Shown: piece after piece, positions 8,757 through 16,470 of the stretch | Layout: each line of letters starts with the position of its first letter | How positions within the stretch are numbered: the stretch's first letter is position 1 | Assembly: GCF_029428675.1 (NCBI RefSeq) | Contig: NZ_JAJNEL010000001.1 | Coordinates: forward strand, 5,704,001 to 5,768,000 | Length of the DNA stretch: 64,000 bases | Source of the DNA: Streptomyces sp. JH14 | GTDB taxonomy: Bacteria > Actinomycetota > Actinomycetes > Streptomycetales > Streptomycetaceae | Direction of reading: 5' to 3' | Program-made: the position numbers and the translations under genes | Notes under the pieces: generated by a model | Told to the model about the DNA's origin: nothing | Databases searched by the model: none | Seen by the model: the letters and a program-made list of their open reading frames with translations, nothing else

Positions 8757-9899
8757 ATGAGGATCACCGCACGGGAGCTCAACCGCTCCACACTCGCCCG
8801 GCAGTTGCTGCTGCGGCGGGAGGCATCCGGCATCGCCGACGCGGTACGGCGCGTGGTCGCGCTGCAGGCACAGCAGGCGGCCTCGCCCTACCTCGCGCTG
8901 TGGAACAGGGTCGCCGACTTCGAACCGGCCCGGCTCGATGCCCACTTCGCCGACCACACGGTCGTCAAGTCGACCCTGATGCGCATCACTTTGCACGCCG
9001 TCCACGCCGACGACCACAAGGCCTTCCACGAGGCCATGCAGCCGTCGCTACGTGCTGCCAGGCTGGGTGGCCGCTTCATGGCGTCGGGGCTGACCGTCGA
9101 GGACGCCGACACGCTGGTTCCGGAGCTGCTGGCATTCGCCGACCGGCCCCGGACAGCCGCGGAGTACGAGAGCTGGCTCGGACAACGGCTGGGTGAACCG
9201 CCGCAGCGCGGAGCGTGGTGGGGCCTGCGGCACTACGCGCCGCTGCTGCACGCCCCCACCGCGCCCCCCTGGTCGTTCGGCCACCGTCCGTCGTACGTCG
9301 CGCCCCGGACCAGGCCGGTGCTGGCGGACCCGGACGTGTCCGCCGAGTCCCTGCGGAAACTGGTCCTGCGCTATCTCCAGGGGTTCGGGCCGGCGTCGGT
9401 GGCGGACGTGGCGCAGTTCGCGCTGGTGCAGCGGGCCAGAGCCAGGAAGGCATTGCAGGCTCTCGCCGGTGAGCTCGAGCGGCTGGAAGGGCCGGACGGC
9501 GAGGAGCTGTTCGACATCCCCGGCGCGCTGCGTCCGGACGAGGACACGGCGGCACCGCCCCGGCTGATGGCCATGTGGGACAGCATCCTGCTGGCCTACT
9601 CCGACCGCAGCCGTGTCATCCCGCCGGACTACCGTCCGCTCGTCATACGCGTGAACGGCGACGTGCTGCCGACCCTGCTGGTCGACGGCTACGTCGCCGG
9701 TGTGTGGCGTCCGGTCGAGGGGGGAATCGAGGCGACCGCCTTCCACCCCCTGCCGGACGAGGTCTGGGAGCAACTCGCAGTCGAGGCCCGGTCGCTGGCG
9801 GCCTTCCTCGCCGACCGCGAGCCGCAGGTGTACCGCCGATACGGCCACTGGTGGAGCAAGTTGCCGGACACCGAGGCCCGGCTGCTCCCCGGCCACTGA
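8757..9899 (+). CDS. Winged-helix HTH_42 protein, AlkZ/YcaQ-type DNA glycosylase homologue
   Basis: 380 residues of the HTH_42 superfamily, whose characterised members AlkZ and YcaQ/AlkX unhook or excise bulky alkylated bases and interstrand crosslinks. The catalytic QxQ signature is present as Gln37-Ala38-Gln39 in RRVVALQAQQA, the same numbering I recall for the AlkZ pair; YcaQ types carry QxD instead. Family landmarks LWNRVADFEP, VVKSTLMRITLHAVHADD, RYLQGFGPASVADVAQF, LMAMWDSILLAYSDR and RVIPPDY are present. No secondary-metabolite cluster is nearby, so it may be a general self-protection or repair enzyme. The start ATG is preceded by GATGAT at six bases, suggesting a leaderless message. 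Confidence 0.75.
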   Translation: MRITARELNRSTLARQLLLRREASGIADAVRRVVALQAQQAASPYLALWNRVADFEPARLDAHFADHTVVKSTLMRITLHAVHADDHKAFHEAMQPSLRAARLGGRFMASGLTVEDADTLVPELLAFADRPRTAAEYESWLGQRLGEPPQRGAWWGLRHYAPLLHAPTAPPWSFGHRPSYVAPRTRPVLADPDVSAESLRKLVLRYLQGFGPASVADVAQFALVQRARARKALQALAGELERLEGPDGEELFDIPGALRPDEDTAAPPRLMAMWDSILLAYSDRSRVIPPDYRPLVIRVNGDVLPTLLVDGYVAGVWRPVEGGIEATAFHPLPDEVWEQLAVEARSLAAFLADREPQVYRRYGHWWSKLPDTEARLLPGH

Positions 9900-9975
9900 C
9901 GTAGCGCAAGCCGGCCGAGCTCCCGCCGGGCCCGCCAAGGAGCGCCACGGGAACCGCAGTCGGTCCGCTACGGGA

Positions 9976-10005
9976 CCGGTGCCCCGGCCTCCGCCGAGGC
10001 ACCGG
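9976..10005. terminator. Hairpin between convergent genes
   Basis: CCGGTGCC/CGGC pairs with GCCG/GGCACCGG around a short loop, in the 115-base gap between the converging AlkZ-like and FG-GAP genes. It could stop transcription from both sides. Confidence 0.55.
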
Positions 10006-10014
10006 CAAACCGGC

Positions 10015-11565
10015 TCAGTCGTCGATCGCCGCGCCGTACAGCGAGTCTGTCGCCGGACCGCCGAAGTCGCCCGCGCCGTAGCTCCAGGAACCGGAGGTGG
10101 TCAGCCCGCTCGTGCCCGCGGAGAACACCCAGACGAAGCCGTCGTTCGTGTTCTCGCCCGGTGCCGAGACGAGCAGACCGAACCGGCCGTCGTCGTTGGG
10201 GTCGGTGAACGAGACCTGGCCGCCGAACTTGTCGGCCTTCTCCACGTTGCCCGGGACGTTGGCGGTGCCCTGGTTCGCCGACAGCACGCCGGTGGCCGTC
10301 AGGCCGCGGGCCGAACCGCGCAGGACGGTGAAGGCGCCCGCGTCGGCGACGGTGCCGATGTCCTCGCCGGAGATACCGATCGCCAGGTCCGCGAAGCCGT
10401 CCTTGTTCGTGTCGCCGAGGGAGAGGTCGGTGCCGAAGCCGTCGCCCTTCTCGTTGACTCCCGGGACCCCCGGCGAGTCCTGGGTCCACCAGACGGGAGG
10501 CCTGACCGGTCCGTCCTCGCCCACAAGTCCGGCGGAACCGCCGTAGTAGATGCCGACCACGCCGCCGGTCATCATCTGGCCGCCGTCGTCCGGGCTGTGC
10601 GGCTCGCCCGTGGCCAGATCGTCGTAGCCGTCGCCGTTGATGTCGCCGGAGGCGGCGACCGGCCCGCCCCGCAGTGCGTAGATCGGAAGCGGCTCGTCGA
10701 GCGATGCGGTGCCGGGCACGACGTACGACCAGCCGTGGCCCGGCTCACTGCCCACGCTGGTGCCGGAGATGATCAGGTCGGCGTAGCCGTTGTCGTCGTA
10801 GTCGCCGGTCGTCAGCGAAACGGCCCGGAGACCGTCCGGCTCGTCGGCGGCGGCCCCGGCGCGCGCCTTTCCCGACGGAGCGCCGAGGGCCAGCCGCGGC
10901 TGATGCTGCGCACGCCTCGACTGCGAGGCCGTCCGCTGTGCGGAGGCTCCGGCGGCCCGCTCGAACCAGTAAGTCGTCTCACCCGCCGAATCCATGACGG
11001 CCAGCAGGTCACCGGGTGCGAAGTCGGAGAAGCGGGCAGCGGCGAGAGAGGAGCCGAACAGGCTGCCCACGTTGGGTTCCTCGGCCTCCAGCCAGCCGCT
11101 CACCGTCCCGCTGAGGCCCTTGGGCGTGCCCCAGAGGACGACGATGCCGCCCGCGTTGGCGACGGAACCGATGTCCTCGCCGGGGATACCGACGACCGCG
11201 TCGTCGTAGCCGTCGCCGTCGAGGTCGCCGGTGGTCACCGCCTTGCCGAAGTTGTCGCCGGCCTCGGCGGCTCCGGCCACCCCCGATGTGTTCTGGCTGA
11301 AGGTCTTGACCCGGGTGGTACCCATGCCTTTCGGCCCGCCGTACTGCACGGTGACCATTCCCGCGCCCTTGTGCCCGCCGATCGCGGCGCCGGGCGAGCC
11401 GACGAGCACGTCGTCGTACCCGTCTCCGTTGAAGTCGGTGTTGCGGTCGTTGGCGTGAGTGCCGCCGGGGGTGCCGGCGTGCGCGGACGGGGCCGTGGCG
11501 ATGGCCGCCCCTGCCACGAGGAGGAACGATGCCGCCGCGACGGCGGCCGAGCGGTTCTTGCGCAT
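10015..11565 (-). CDS. Secreted FG-GAP repeat (integrin-alpha-like) protein
   Basis: 516 residues with a clear signal peptide (MRKNRSAAVAAASFLLVAG then ATAPSAHA). The mature part carries about six or seven FG-GAP blades marked by calcium-binding loops: DFNGDGYDDVLVGSPG, DLDGDGYDDAVVGIPGED, DYDDNGYADLIISG, DINGDGYDDLATGEP, DTNKDGFADLAIGISGED and DPNDDGRFGLLVSAPGE. It should fold as a beta-propeller outside the cell. No catalytic domain is attached, so an adhesion, scaffold or ligand-binding role is the usual guess. AAGGAG precedes the ATG. It is monocistronic, divergent from the VOC gene. Confidence 0.88.
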   Translation of the reverse strand: MRKNRSAAVAAASFLLVAGAAIATAPSAHAGTPGGTHANDRNTDFNGDGYDDVLVGSPGAAIGGHKGAGMVTVQYGGPKGMGTTRVKTFSQNTSGVAGAAEAGDNFGKAVTTGDLDGDGYDDAVVGIPGEDIGSVANAGGIVVLWGTPKGLSGTVSGWLEAEEPNVGSLFGSSLAAARFSDFAPGDLLAVMDSAGETTYWFERAAGASAQRTASQSRRAQHQPRLALGAPSGKARAGAAADEPDGLRAVSLTTGDYDDNGYADLIISGTSVGSEPGHGWSYVVPGTASLDEPLPIYALRGGPVAASGDINGDGYDDLATGEPHSPDDGGQMMTGGVVGIYYGGSAGLVGEDGPVRPPVWWTQDSPGVPGVNEKGDGFGTDLSLGDTNKDGFADLAIGISGEDIGTVADAGAFTVLRGSARGLTATGVLSANQGTANVPGNVEKADKFGGQVSFTDPNDDGRFGLLVSAPGENTNDGFVWVFSAGTSGLTTSGSWSYGAGDFGGPATDSLYGAAIDD

Positions 11566-11996
11566 GAGCGGCTCCTTGGCTCACGAAGGGCCGGGCTTGC
11601 TCGGGGGGCTCGGGGGTGGCCGGATAGGGCCCGTTCCTTGTCCGGTGCCGTGTATGACAGCGCATGGCGTGCAAGGGTTGTACGCAGACTGTGTCCCGTT
11701 TTCCGAAGAAGATCGCTTACGCGGTGTTCGCGGGGCCTGTGCGGTGTGTGGGCTCGCGCCCGGGCCGGCACGGGACGTCCGTTCGGAGATCCCCGGCCCG
11801 GATTTTTCGGGCGAGCCCGGCCGGCATCGTTCGGAGAACTGCGGAGAGTCCCTCGCGAGTCCCCCGGACTTTGGGTGTCAGATGGCCATGACCACGCCCG
11901 GGGCGACCCGCGTGGGACCCGGTCCGGCCGATGCGGCAGCGCGACCGCGGCCCCGGCGACCGGCCCCGCGTCGATCCGTCGAAGGAGGACACCACC
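11566..11996. other. Divergent intergenic region, no gene seen
   Basis: These 431 bases separate the FG-GAP gene (leftward) from the tandem-VOC gene (rightward). The middle, about 11640-11720, is less GC-rich than its surroundings and is the likely site of both promoters. Frames through it lack coding bias and recognisable protein. Confidence 0.5.
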
Positions 11997-12776
11997 ATGC
12001 TCAGCACCGATTTCGTGACCGGCGCACCCAACTGGCTCGACCTCGGCAGCCCCGACATCCCGGCCGCCGCACGTTTCTACGGCGCGGTGTTCGGCTGGAG
12101 CTTCGAATCGGCCGGACCCGAGGCCGGCGGCTACGGCTTCTTCCAGAAGGACGGCAGGACCGTGGCGGCCGTCGGCCCGCTCACGCACGAGGGGGCGAGT
12201 CCGGCCTGGACGGTGTACTTCCAGACCCCCGACGCCGACGCGACGGCCAAAGCCGTCGAGCAGAACGGCGGGACCGTACGGGCCGAGCCGTTCGACGTCA
12301 TGGAAGCCGGTCGGATGGCCCAGTTCACCGACCCCGGTGGCGCCGAGTTCGCGGTCTGGCAGCCCGCTGCCGTCAAGGGCCTGGAGAAGACCTCGGAGCC
12401 CGACGCGCTGTGCTGGGTCGAACTGCACGCCGGGGACGCCTCCGCGACGCCGGCCTTCTACCGGTCGCTGTTCGGGTGGCGCAGCCAGGGCATGGAGGCC
12501 CCCGGCATGCCCTACACCGTGCTGTCCACCGCGGACGGTGATCAAGAGGACGCGAGTTTCGGCGGCCTCGTCCAGGTTCAGGAGGGCATGGAGCCGCTCT
12601 GGGTGCCGTATTTCCACGCCGAGGGCGCCGATGCCACCGTCTCGAGGGCCGCGGCGAACGGCGGATCGGTGGTGATGCCGGCGTCGGACATCCCGGACGT
12701 CGGCCGGATCGCCTGGCTCGCCGACCCGTCCGGCGCGCCCTTCGCCGTCCTCCAGCCCGCGCCCCGGTCGGCCTGA
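11997..12776 (+). CDS. Tandem VOC (glyoxalase/bleomycin-resistance fold) protein
   Basis: 259 residues made of two VOC modules. Module one spans about 8-125 (PNWLDLGSPDIPAAARFYG, FGWSFESAG, then DPGGAEFAVWQP). Module two spans about 135-255 (CWVELHAGDASATPAFYRSL, GVPYF-like WVPYFHAEG, DPSGAPFAVLQPA). The layout matches the common Streptomyces 'VOC family protein' related to the CFP-30B/hydroxylase group. Metal and substrate are unknown. GAAGGAGG precedes ATG 11997; the frame is open further upstream but that stretch is not VOC-like. It stands alone. Confidence 0.85.
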   Translation: MLSTDFVTGAPNWLDLGSPDIPAAARFYGAVFGWSFESAGPEAGGYGFFQKDGRTVAAVGPLTHEGASPAWTVYFQTPDADATAKAVEQNGGTVRAEPFDVMEAGRMAQFTDPGGAEFAVWQPAAVKGLEKTSEPDALCWVELHAGDASATPAFYRSLFGWRSQGMEAPGMPYTVLSTADGDQEDASFGGLVQVQEGMEPLWVPYFHAEGADATVSRAAANGGSVVMPASDIPDVGRIAWLADPSGAPFAVLQPAPRSA

Positions 12777-13060
12777 CGGGCACGCAGTCCAGTCGGGGCC
12801 ACCGCGCCGTCCGTCGGTCCGGCGGGGAGCGGTGGTCCGGACCTGACCGCGACGGTACGCACACAAAGGGTCACTCCCGTGAGGTCGCGGGACCGGTGCC
12901 CGGCGCGCATCCGGGCGCGGATGTCCTGCGGTGACCGGGACGGCGTACGCGAGGACGCGGACCTGCCGAGTTGCTCCCATACTGAAAGTCATACGGCGCA
13001 TGTCGCCGTGCTGCGGGACGCCGCACCCGCACCTGTCACCGATGCCCCGGGGCGGAACTC

Positions 13061-15319
13061 ATGGACTCCCCATCCTCCGCGGCACGCCCCAACGGGCCGA
13101 CCGGGCCGCCGCTGACGTGCCGTGACCACGTCATCGCCGCCGCGCTGCGGCGGCTGAACCGTCGCCTCGACTGCAGCACGTGCACCGCCTACCTGCTGAC
13201 CGAGGACGGCCGGGCGCTGGGGGCGGCGATGATGGTCGACACCACCCTGAGCTTCACCGTTCCGTCGGGAATGGCGGCGGACGACTCGAACTACGCCTCG
13301 GCGCGGGCGCACCAGGCGGGGAAGGTGGTGCTGTTCGAGAACAGGCAAGTGCGGGAGCTCACCCGCCGCTCTCCCGCGCTCTTCCTCCACAACCCGTACG
13401 CGATGATGGTCGCCGCCGCGCCGGTGCGGACCGCGCGGAGCCGGTTCGGTGTGCTGAGTGTGCGCTGGGTGCCGCCCCGGCCGGTGGCCGACGAGGCGCT
13501 GGATTACCTCCAGACCGTTGCGGACGACCTGGCGGTCGAGCTGACGGACCTCGCGGGCCGGGGCGCGTCGATGAAGGCACCGTACGTCCCCCTGTTCATC
13601 GCCGAGGTGGCACGTGACGGAAGCGCCCGGTCACAGGGAACCGCAAGGGACGTGGTTCGCGGGGCCGCGGCCGAGTCCGTGGTGCCCAAGCCGACGGGCA
13701 GCACGTTCCTGTACCAGCTGCAGAGGCTCGCCGCCGAGCTCGCGGCCGCGGTGCACATCCGGGACGTCCTGTCAGCCACGGACACCCAGGTGGTCCGGCC
13801 CTTCGGCGGCCACGCGGTGATGCTGTGCCTTGCCGAGCAGGGCCGCCTGCATGTGGTCGGCGCCGCGGGGTTCTCGCGCGAGTCGGTCCAGCGGGTGGAG
13901 GGAACCCTGCTGTCCCGGCGCACCCCGGAGACGGACACGCTCCGCGCGATCGAGATCCACTCCTTCCCGTCGGCCCAGGCGCTGCGCGACACCTATCCCG
14001 ATGTCGACCCCGATCCGGAGGCCCAGGCCCGCGCCTACCTTCCGCTGGTGTCCAACGGGCGGGCCATGGGGTGCTGCGTCCTGGAGTTCCCGGAGCCGGC
14101 ACCTCCGTTCGCTCCCGAACAACTCGCCGTACTGACGATCATGCTGGAGCAGGTGGGCCAGTCCCTGGAACGGGCCCGCTCGTACGAGTCCGAGCAGGCG
14201 CTCACCCAGACCCTGCAGCGCAGCCTGCTGCCCCGCAGCCTCCCGCACCTGACCGAGGCGGTCGCCACGGCGCGCTATTTGCCGGCGACCGAACGGGCGG
14301 AAGTGGGGGGTGACTGGTACGACATCGTTCCGCTGCCCGGCGGCGGAATCGGCCTGGTCATCGGCGATGTGGAGGGCCACAGCCTGGAGGCGGTGGCGGT
14401 GATGGGCCAACTGCGCAGCGGAGTCCGGGCGTACGCCGCCGAGGGGCACGATCCGGCCACCGTGCTGGAGCGGAGCAATCGGCTGCTCGCCGGGTTGGAC
14501 ACGGATCTCTACGCCACCTGCTGCTGCGTATGGCTGGACCTGGCCAGCGGGACCGCCGCCACGGCGACCGCGGGCCACCCGCACCCGCTGATCGTCGACG
14601 CGGGCGGCAAAGGCAGTGCCAGGCAGTTGCCGGTGGGGCCGCCGCTCGGCGTCGACGCCCACGCCCGGTACGAGCAGTGCGAGGCGCAGGTGTCGGCGGG
14701 GTCGGTGATCGCGCTGTTCACCGACGGTCTGCTGGACGGGCGGCTCCTCGGCTCGGACGCGGCGATGGAGAAGCTCGGCCGGGTGCTCGCCGAACACTGC
14801 GGCGAGAACCTGGAGGTGCTGGCCGACCGTCTCGTCCAGGACCGCCGGGGATGGCGGGTCCTCGCCGACGACGCGGCCCTGCTGCTGGTGCGGTACGAGG
14901 GAGCGCAGCCCCGGGAGCACCGGCGGATGGCCCGGATGTCGGTGCAGCGTCACCATCTGCAGGGGGTCGCGCAGGTCCGCGACTTCCTGCGGGACCTGCT
15001 GCGTGAATGGGACATGGAGCCACTGCTGGACACCATGGAACTGCTGACGTCCGAAGTGGTCACCAACGCTCTGATCCACGCCGACAGCGAGGTGGAGCTG
15101 CGGCTGCGGGAGTACCCGGACCGGATCCGGGTCGAGGTCCGTGACAGTGACCCGCACCCTCCGGTGCCCACCGCGATCGTCGCGGACGAGGAGAACAATC
15201 AGGAGGCCGAGTCCGGGCGCGGTCTGCTGATCGTCGACGCGCTCGCCGGGGACTGGGGCAGTTCCCCGGCGGGGCGCGGCAAGACGACCTGGTTCGACAT
15301 CGGGGTTGCGGCCGAGTAG
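13061..15319 (+). CDS. SpoIIE-type PP2C phosphatase with GAF sensors and C-terminal HATPase
   Basis: 752-residue multidomain regulator. Two GAF-like domains (about 10-165 and 205-370) precede a PP2C/SpoIIE phosphatase (about 390-610) with GGDWYD near 416-421, VIGDVEGH and ALFTDGLLDG as metal-binding motifs. The C-terminal RsbW-like kinase domain (about 630-750) has LTSEVVTNALIHAD (N box) and GRGLLIVDALAGDWG (G box). Such proteins act in partner-switching control of sigma factors: the phosphatase dephosphorylates an anti-anti-sigma factor and the kinase domain does the reverse. Both opposed activities are in one chain. No sigma or STAS gene is adjacent, so partners must be elsewhere. No membrane span is seen. 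Confidence 0.88.
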   Translation: MDSPSSAARPNGPTGPPLTCRDHVIAAALRRLNRRLDCSTCTAYLLTEDGRALGAAMMVDTTLSFTVPSGMAADDSNYASARAHQAGKVVLFENRQVRELTRRSPALFLHNPYAMMVAAAPVRTARSRFGVLSVRWVPPRPVADEALDYLQTVADDLAVELTDLAGRGASMKAPYVPLFIAEVARDGSARSQGTARDVVRGAAAESVVPKPTGSTFLYQLQRLAAELAAAVHIRDVLSATDTQVVRPFGGHAVMLCLAEQGRLHVVGAAGFSRESVQRVEGTLLSRRTPETDTLRAIEIHSFPSAQALRDTYPDVDPDPEAQARAYLPLVSNGRAMGCCVLEFPEPAPPFAPEQLAVLTIMLEQVGQSLERARSYESEQALTQTLQRSLLPRSLPHLTEAVATARYLPATERAEVGGDWYDIVPLPGGGIGLVIGDVEGHSLEAVAVMGQLRSGVRAYAAEGHDPATVLERSNRLLAGLDTDLYATCCCVWLDLASGTAATATAGHPHPLIVDAGGKGSARQLPVGPPLGVDAHARYEQCEAQVSAGSVIALFTDGLLDGRLLGSDAAMEKLGRVLAEHCGENLEVLADRLVQDRRGWRVLADDAALLLVRYEGAQPREHRRMARMSVQRHHLQGVAQVRDFLRDLLREWDMEPLLDTMELLTSEVVTNALIHADSEVELRLREYPDRIRVEVRDSDPHPPVPTAIVADEENNQEAESGRGLLIVDALAGDWGSSPAGRGKTTWFDIGVAAE

Positions 15320-15629
15320 ACGAGCGCCGGACGGATCTGCGGACGGCTCCTGCCGGTGCCCGAGGGCGGCCGAGTCCCGTCCGCGGAGGCCGGTGGACGG
15401 CCTGACGGTGCATCCGTCATGAATCGGGCAGGCCGGACATCGGGACACCCTCCCGGGGGATCCTTCCTCTCGATCACCCTGGGCACCCGGGCGCGGGTGT
15501 TGCACGGGCCGTTCGGCCCCCGGATTCGTCCCCGTCAACTTGACCCGTTCGGCGGTGACTTCACAAGAGGTCGGCGGGCCGGTCGGAGTTCGCTGGTCTC
15601 GTACAGGTTCGTCGGCCATACTGCCCGCC
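15320..15629. other. Intergenic, no gene seen
   Basis: 310 bases after the phosphatase gene. No convincing hairpin follows the stop. The right end carries the CATACT hexamer proposed as the promoter of the next gene. Confidence 0.5.
15617..15622 (+). promoter_or_regulatory. Probable leaderless -10 element
   Basis: CATACT ends exactly seven bases before the GTG at 15630, and there is no Shine-Dalgarno sequence. The same layout is seen before the MBL and hen1 genes in this window. Confidence 0.45.
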
Positions 15630-16184
15630 GTGGAGCAGCGCATAGATCCGAAGACTCAGCCCGCGTACGCCGCAGGGACAGACCCGGCGTACATCCCTGG
15701 CCTCACGGCTCCCCGCACCGCCGGGACGCTTGACGCGGACCAGGAGACGACCCAGGAGCCGGCGCCCGAGGCGGCCGTCACCGATGGACCGGCCGTCGAA
15801 GAGGCTGCCGTGTCCGACGAGACCTCGGACGCGGAGGCCGCGGCGGCACGGAGCGACGGCGAGAAGGAGGGAGAGGAGAAGAGCGAACAGGGCGAGAAGG
15901 CCGAGGGCGGGCCCGTGTTCGAGGTGAGCGACCGCCGGGGTTCGATCACCGCGGACCGTGACGGCGTCCGGTTCACGCTGGACGACCAGGAGGCCGACTT
16001 CCGCTGGGACGAGATCGGCGCGGTCGAGGTGAAGGTCCCCCGGTTCGGGCGACGGTTCACGGTCACCGTCCACATGTCGACCCGCCGCTGGTTCAACGCC
16101 GAGGTGGAGGCGGCAGCCAGGAGCAGCCTCAAGGAGTGGGAACAGGAACTCGACGCGGTTCTGGACGCCTACTTCGAGGAGTAG
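15630..16184 (+). CDS. Conserved hypothetical protein with acidic linker and small beta domain
   Basis: About 184 residues; not recognised as a named family. The first 25 residues (VEQRIDPKTQPAYAAGTDPA) are followed by a long Glu/Ala/Asp-rich disordered segment to about residue 90. A compact C-terminal domain then follows (VFEVSDRRGSITADRDGVRF, WDEIGAVEVKVPRFGRRFTV, WEQELDAVLDAYFEE) that looks like a PH-like or YcxB-like beta domain with a final helix. An upstream frame reaches 15540, but the GTG at 15630 with a leaderless promoter seven bases away fits better. No membrane segment or signal peptide is visible. A hairpin terminator follows at 16222. Confidence 0.6.
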   Translation: MEQRIDPKTQPAYAAGTDPAYIPGLTAPRTAGTLDADQETTQEPAPEAAVTDGPAVEEAAVSDETSDAEAAAARSDGEKEGEEKSEQGEKAEGGPVFEVSDRRGSITADRDGVRFTLDDQEADFRWDEIGAVEVKVPRFGRRFTVTVHMSTRRWFNAEVEAAARSSLKEWEQELDAVLDAYFEE

Positions 16185-16221
16185 GGAAAGGCAGCCCGAC
16201 CCGCGTCGGTGGTGAGTGTCC

Positions 16222-16254
16222 GGGGGCCCACGGCCGTGAAGGCCGGCGGGCCCC
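16222..16254 (+). terminator. GC-rich hairpin terminator
   Basis: GGGGGCCC at 16222-16229 pairs with GGGCCCC at 16248-16254, with an inner ACGGCC/GGCCG pairing and loop GTGAA, 38 bases after the hypothetical gene stops. Confidence 0.65.
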
Positions 16255-16290
16255 TTCGCGGTTGCGGAACGGACATCTGGGCAGCCCCGC

Positions 16291-16326
16291 GTGGCGACAA
16301 TGCGCCATCTGGCGCAGAGTCGCCAC
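16291..16326. promoter_or_regulatory. 36-bp two-tier dyad upstream of the subtilisin gene
   Basis: GTGGCGAC (16291-16298), TGCGCCA (16301-16307), TGGCGCA (16310-16316) and GTCGCCAC (16319-16326) form two nested, perfectly symmetric inverted repeats separated by 2-base gaps, centred on TC. It lies about 145 bases before the S8 peptidase ATG. It could be a strong operator or an RNA hairpin; a terminator is less likely because another hairpin lies just upstream. Confidence 0.6.
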
Positions 16327-16470
16327 TTTGCATCTGGATCTTGCGGTCTACACGCAATTAGCTTCCGGGCGTGCGCTGAAACGTCCGGACGTTCGGTTGG
16401 TCGGCTGTGATGCGACCGAGCATCAGTTCCTTTGACGCGCACGCCTGTTGAGCCTGCGTAAGGAGTCCTG

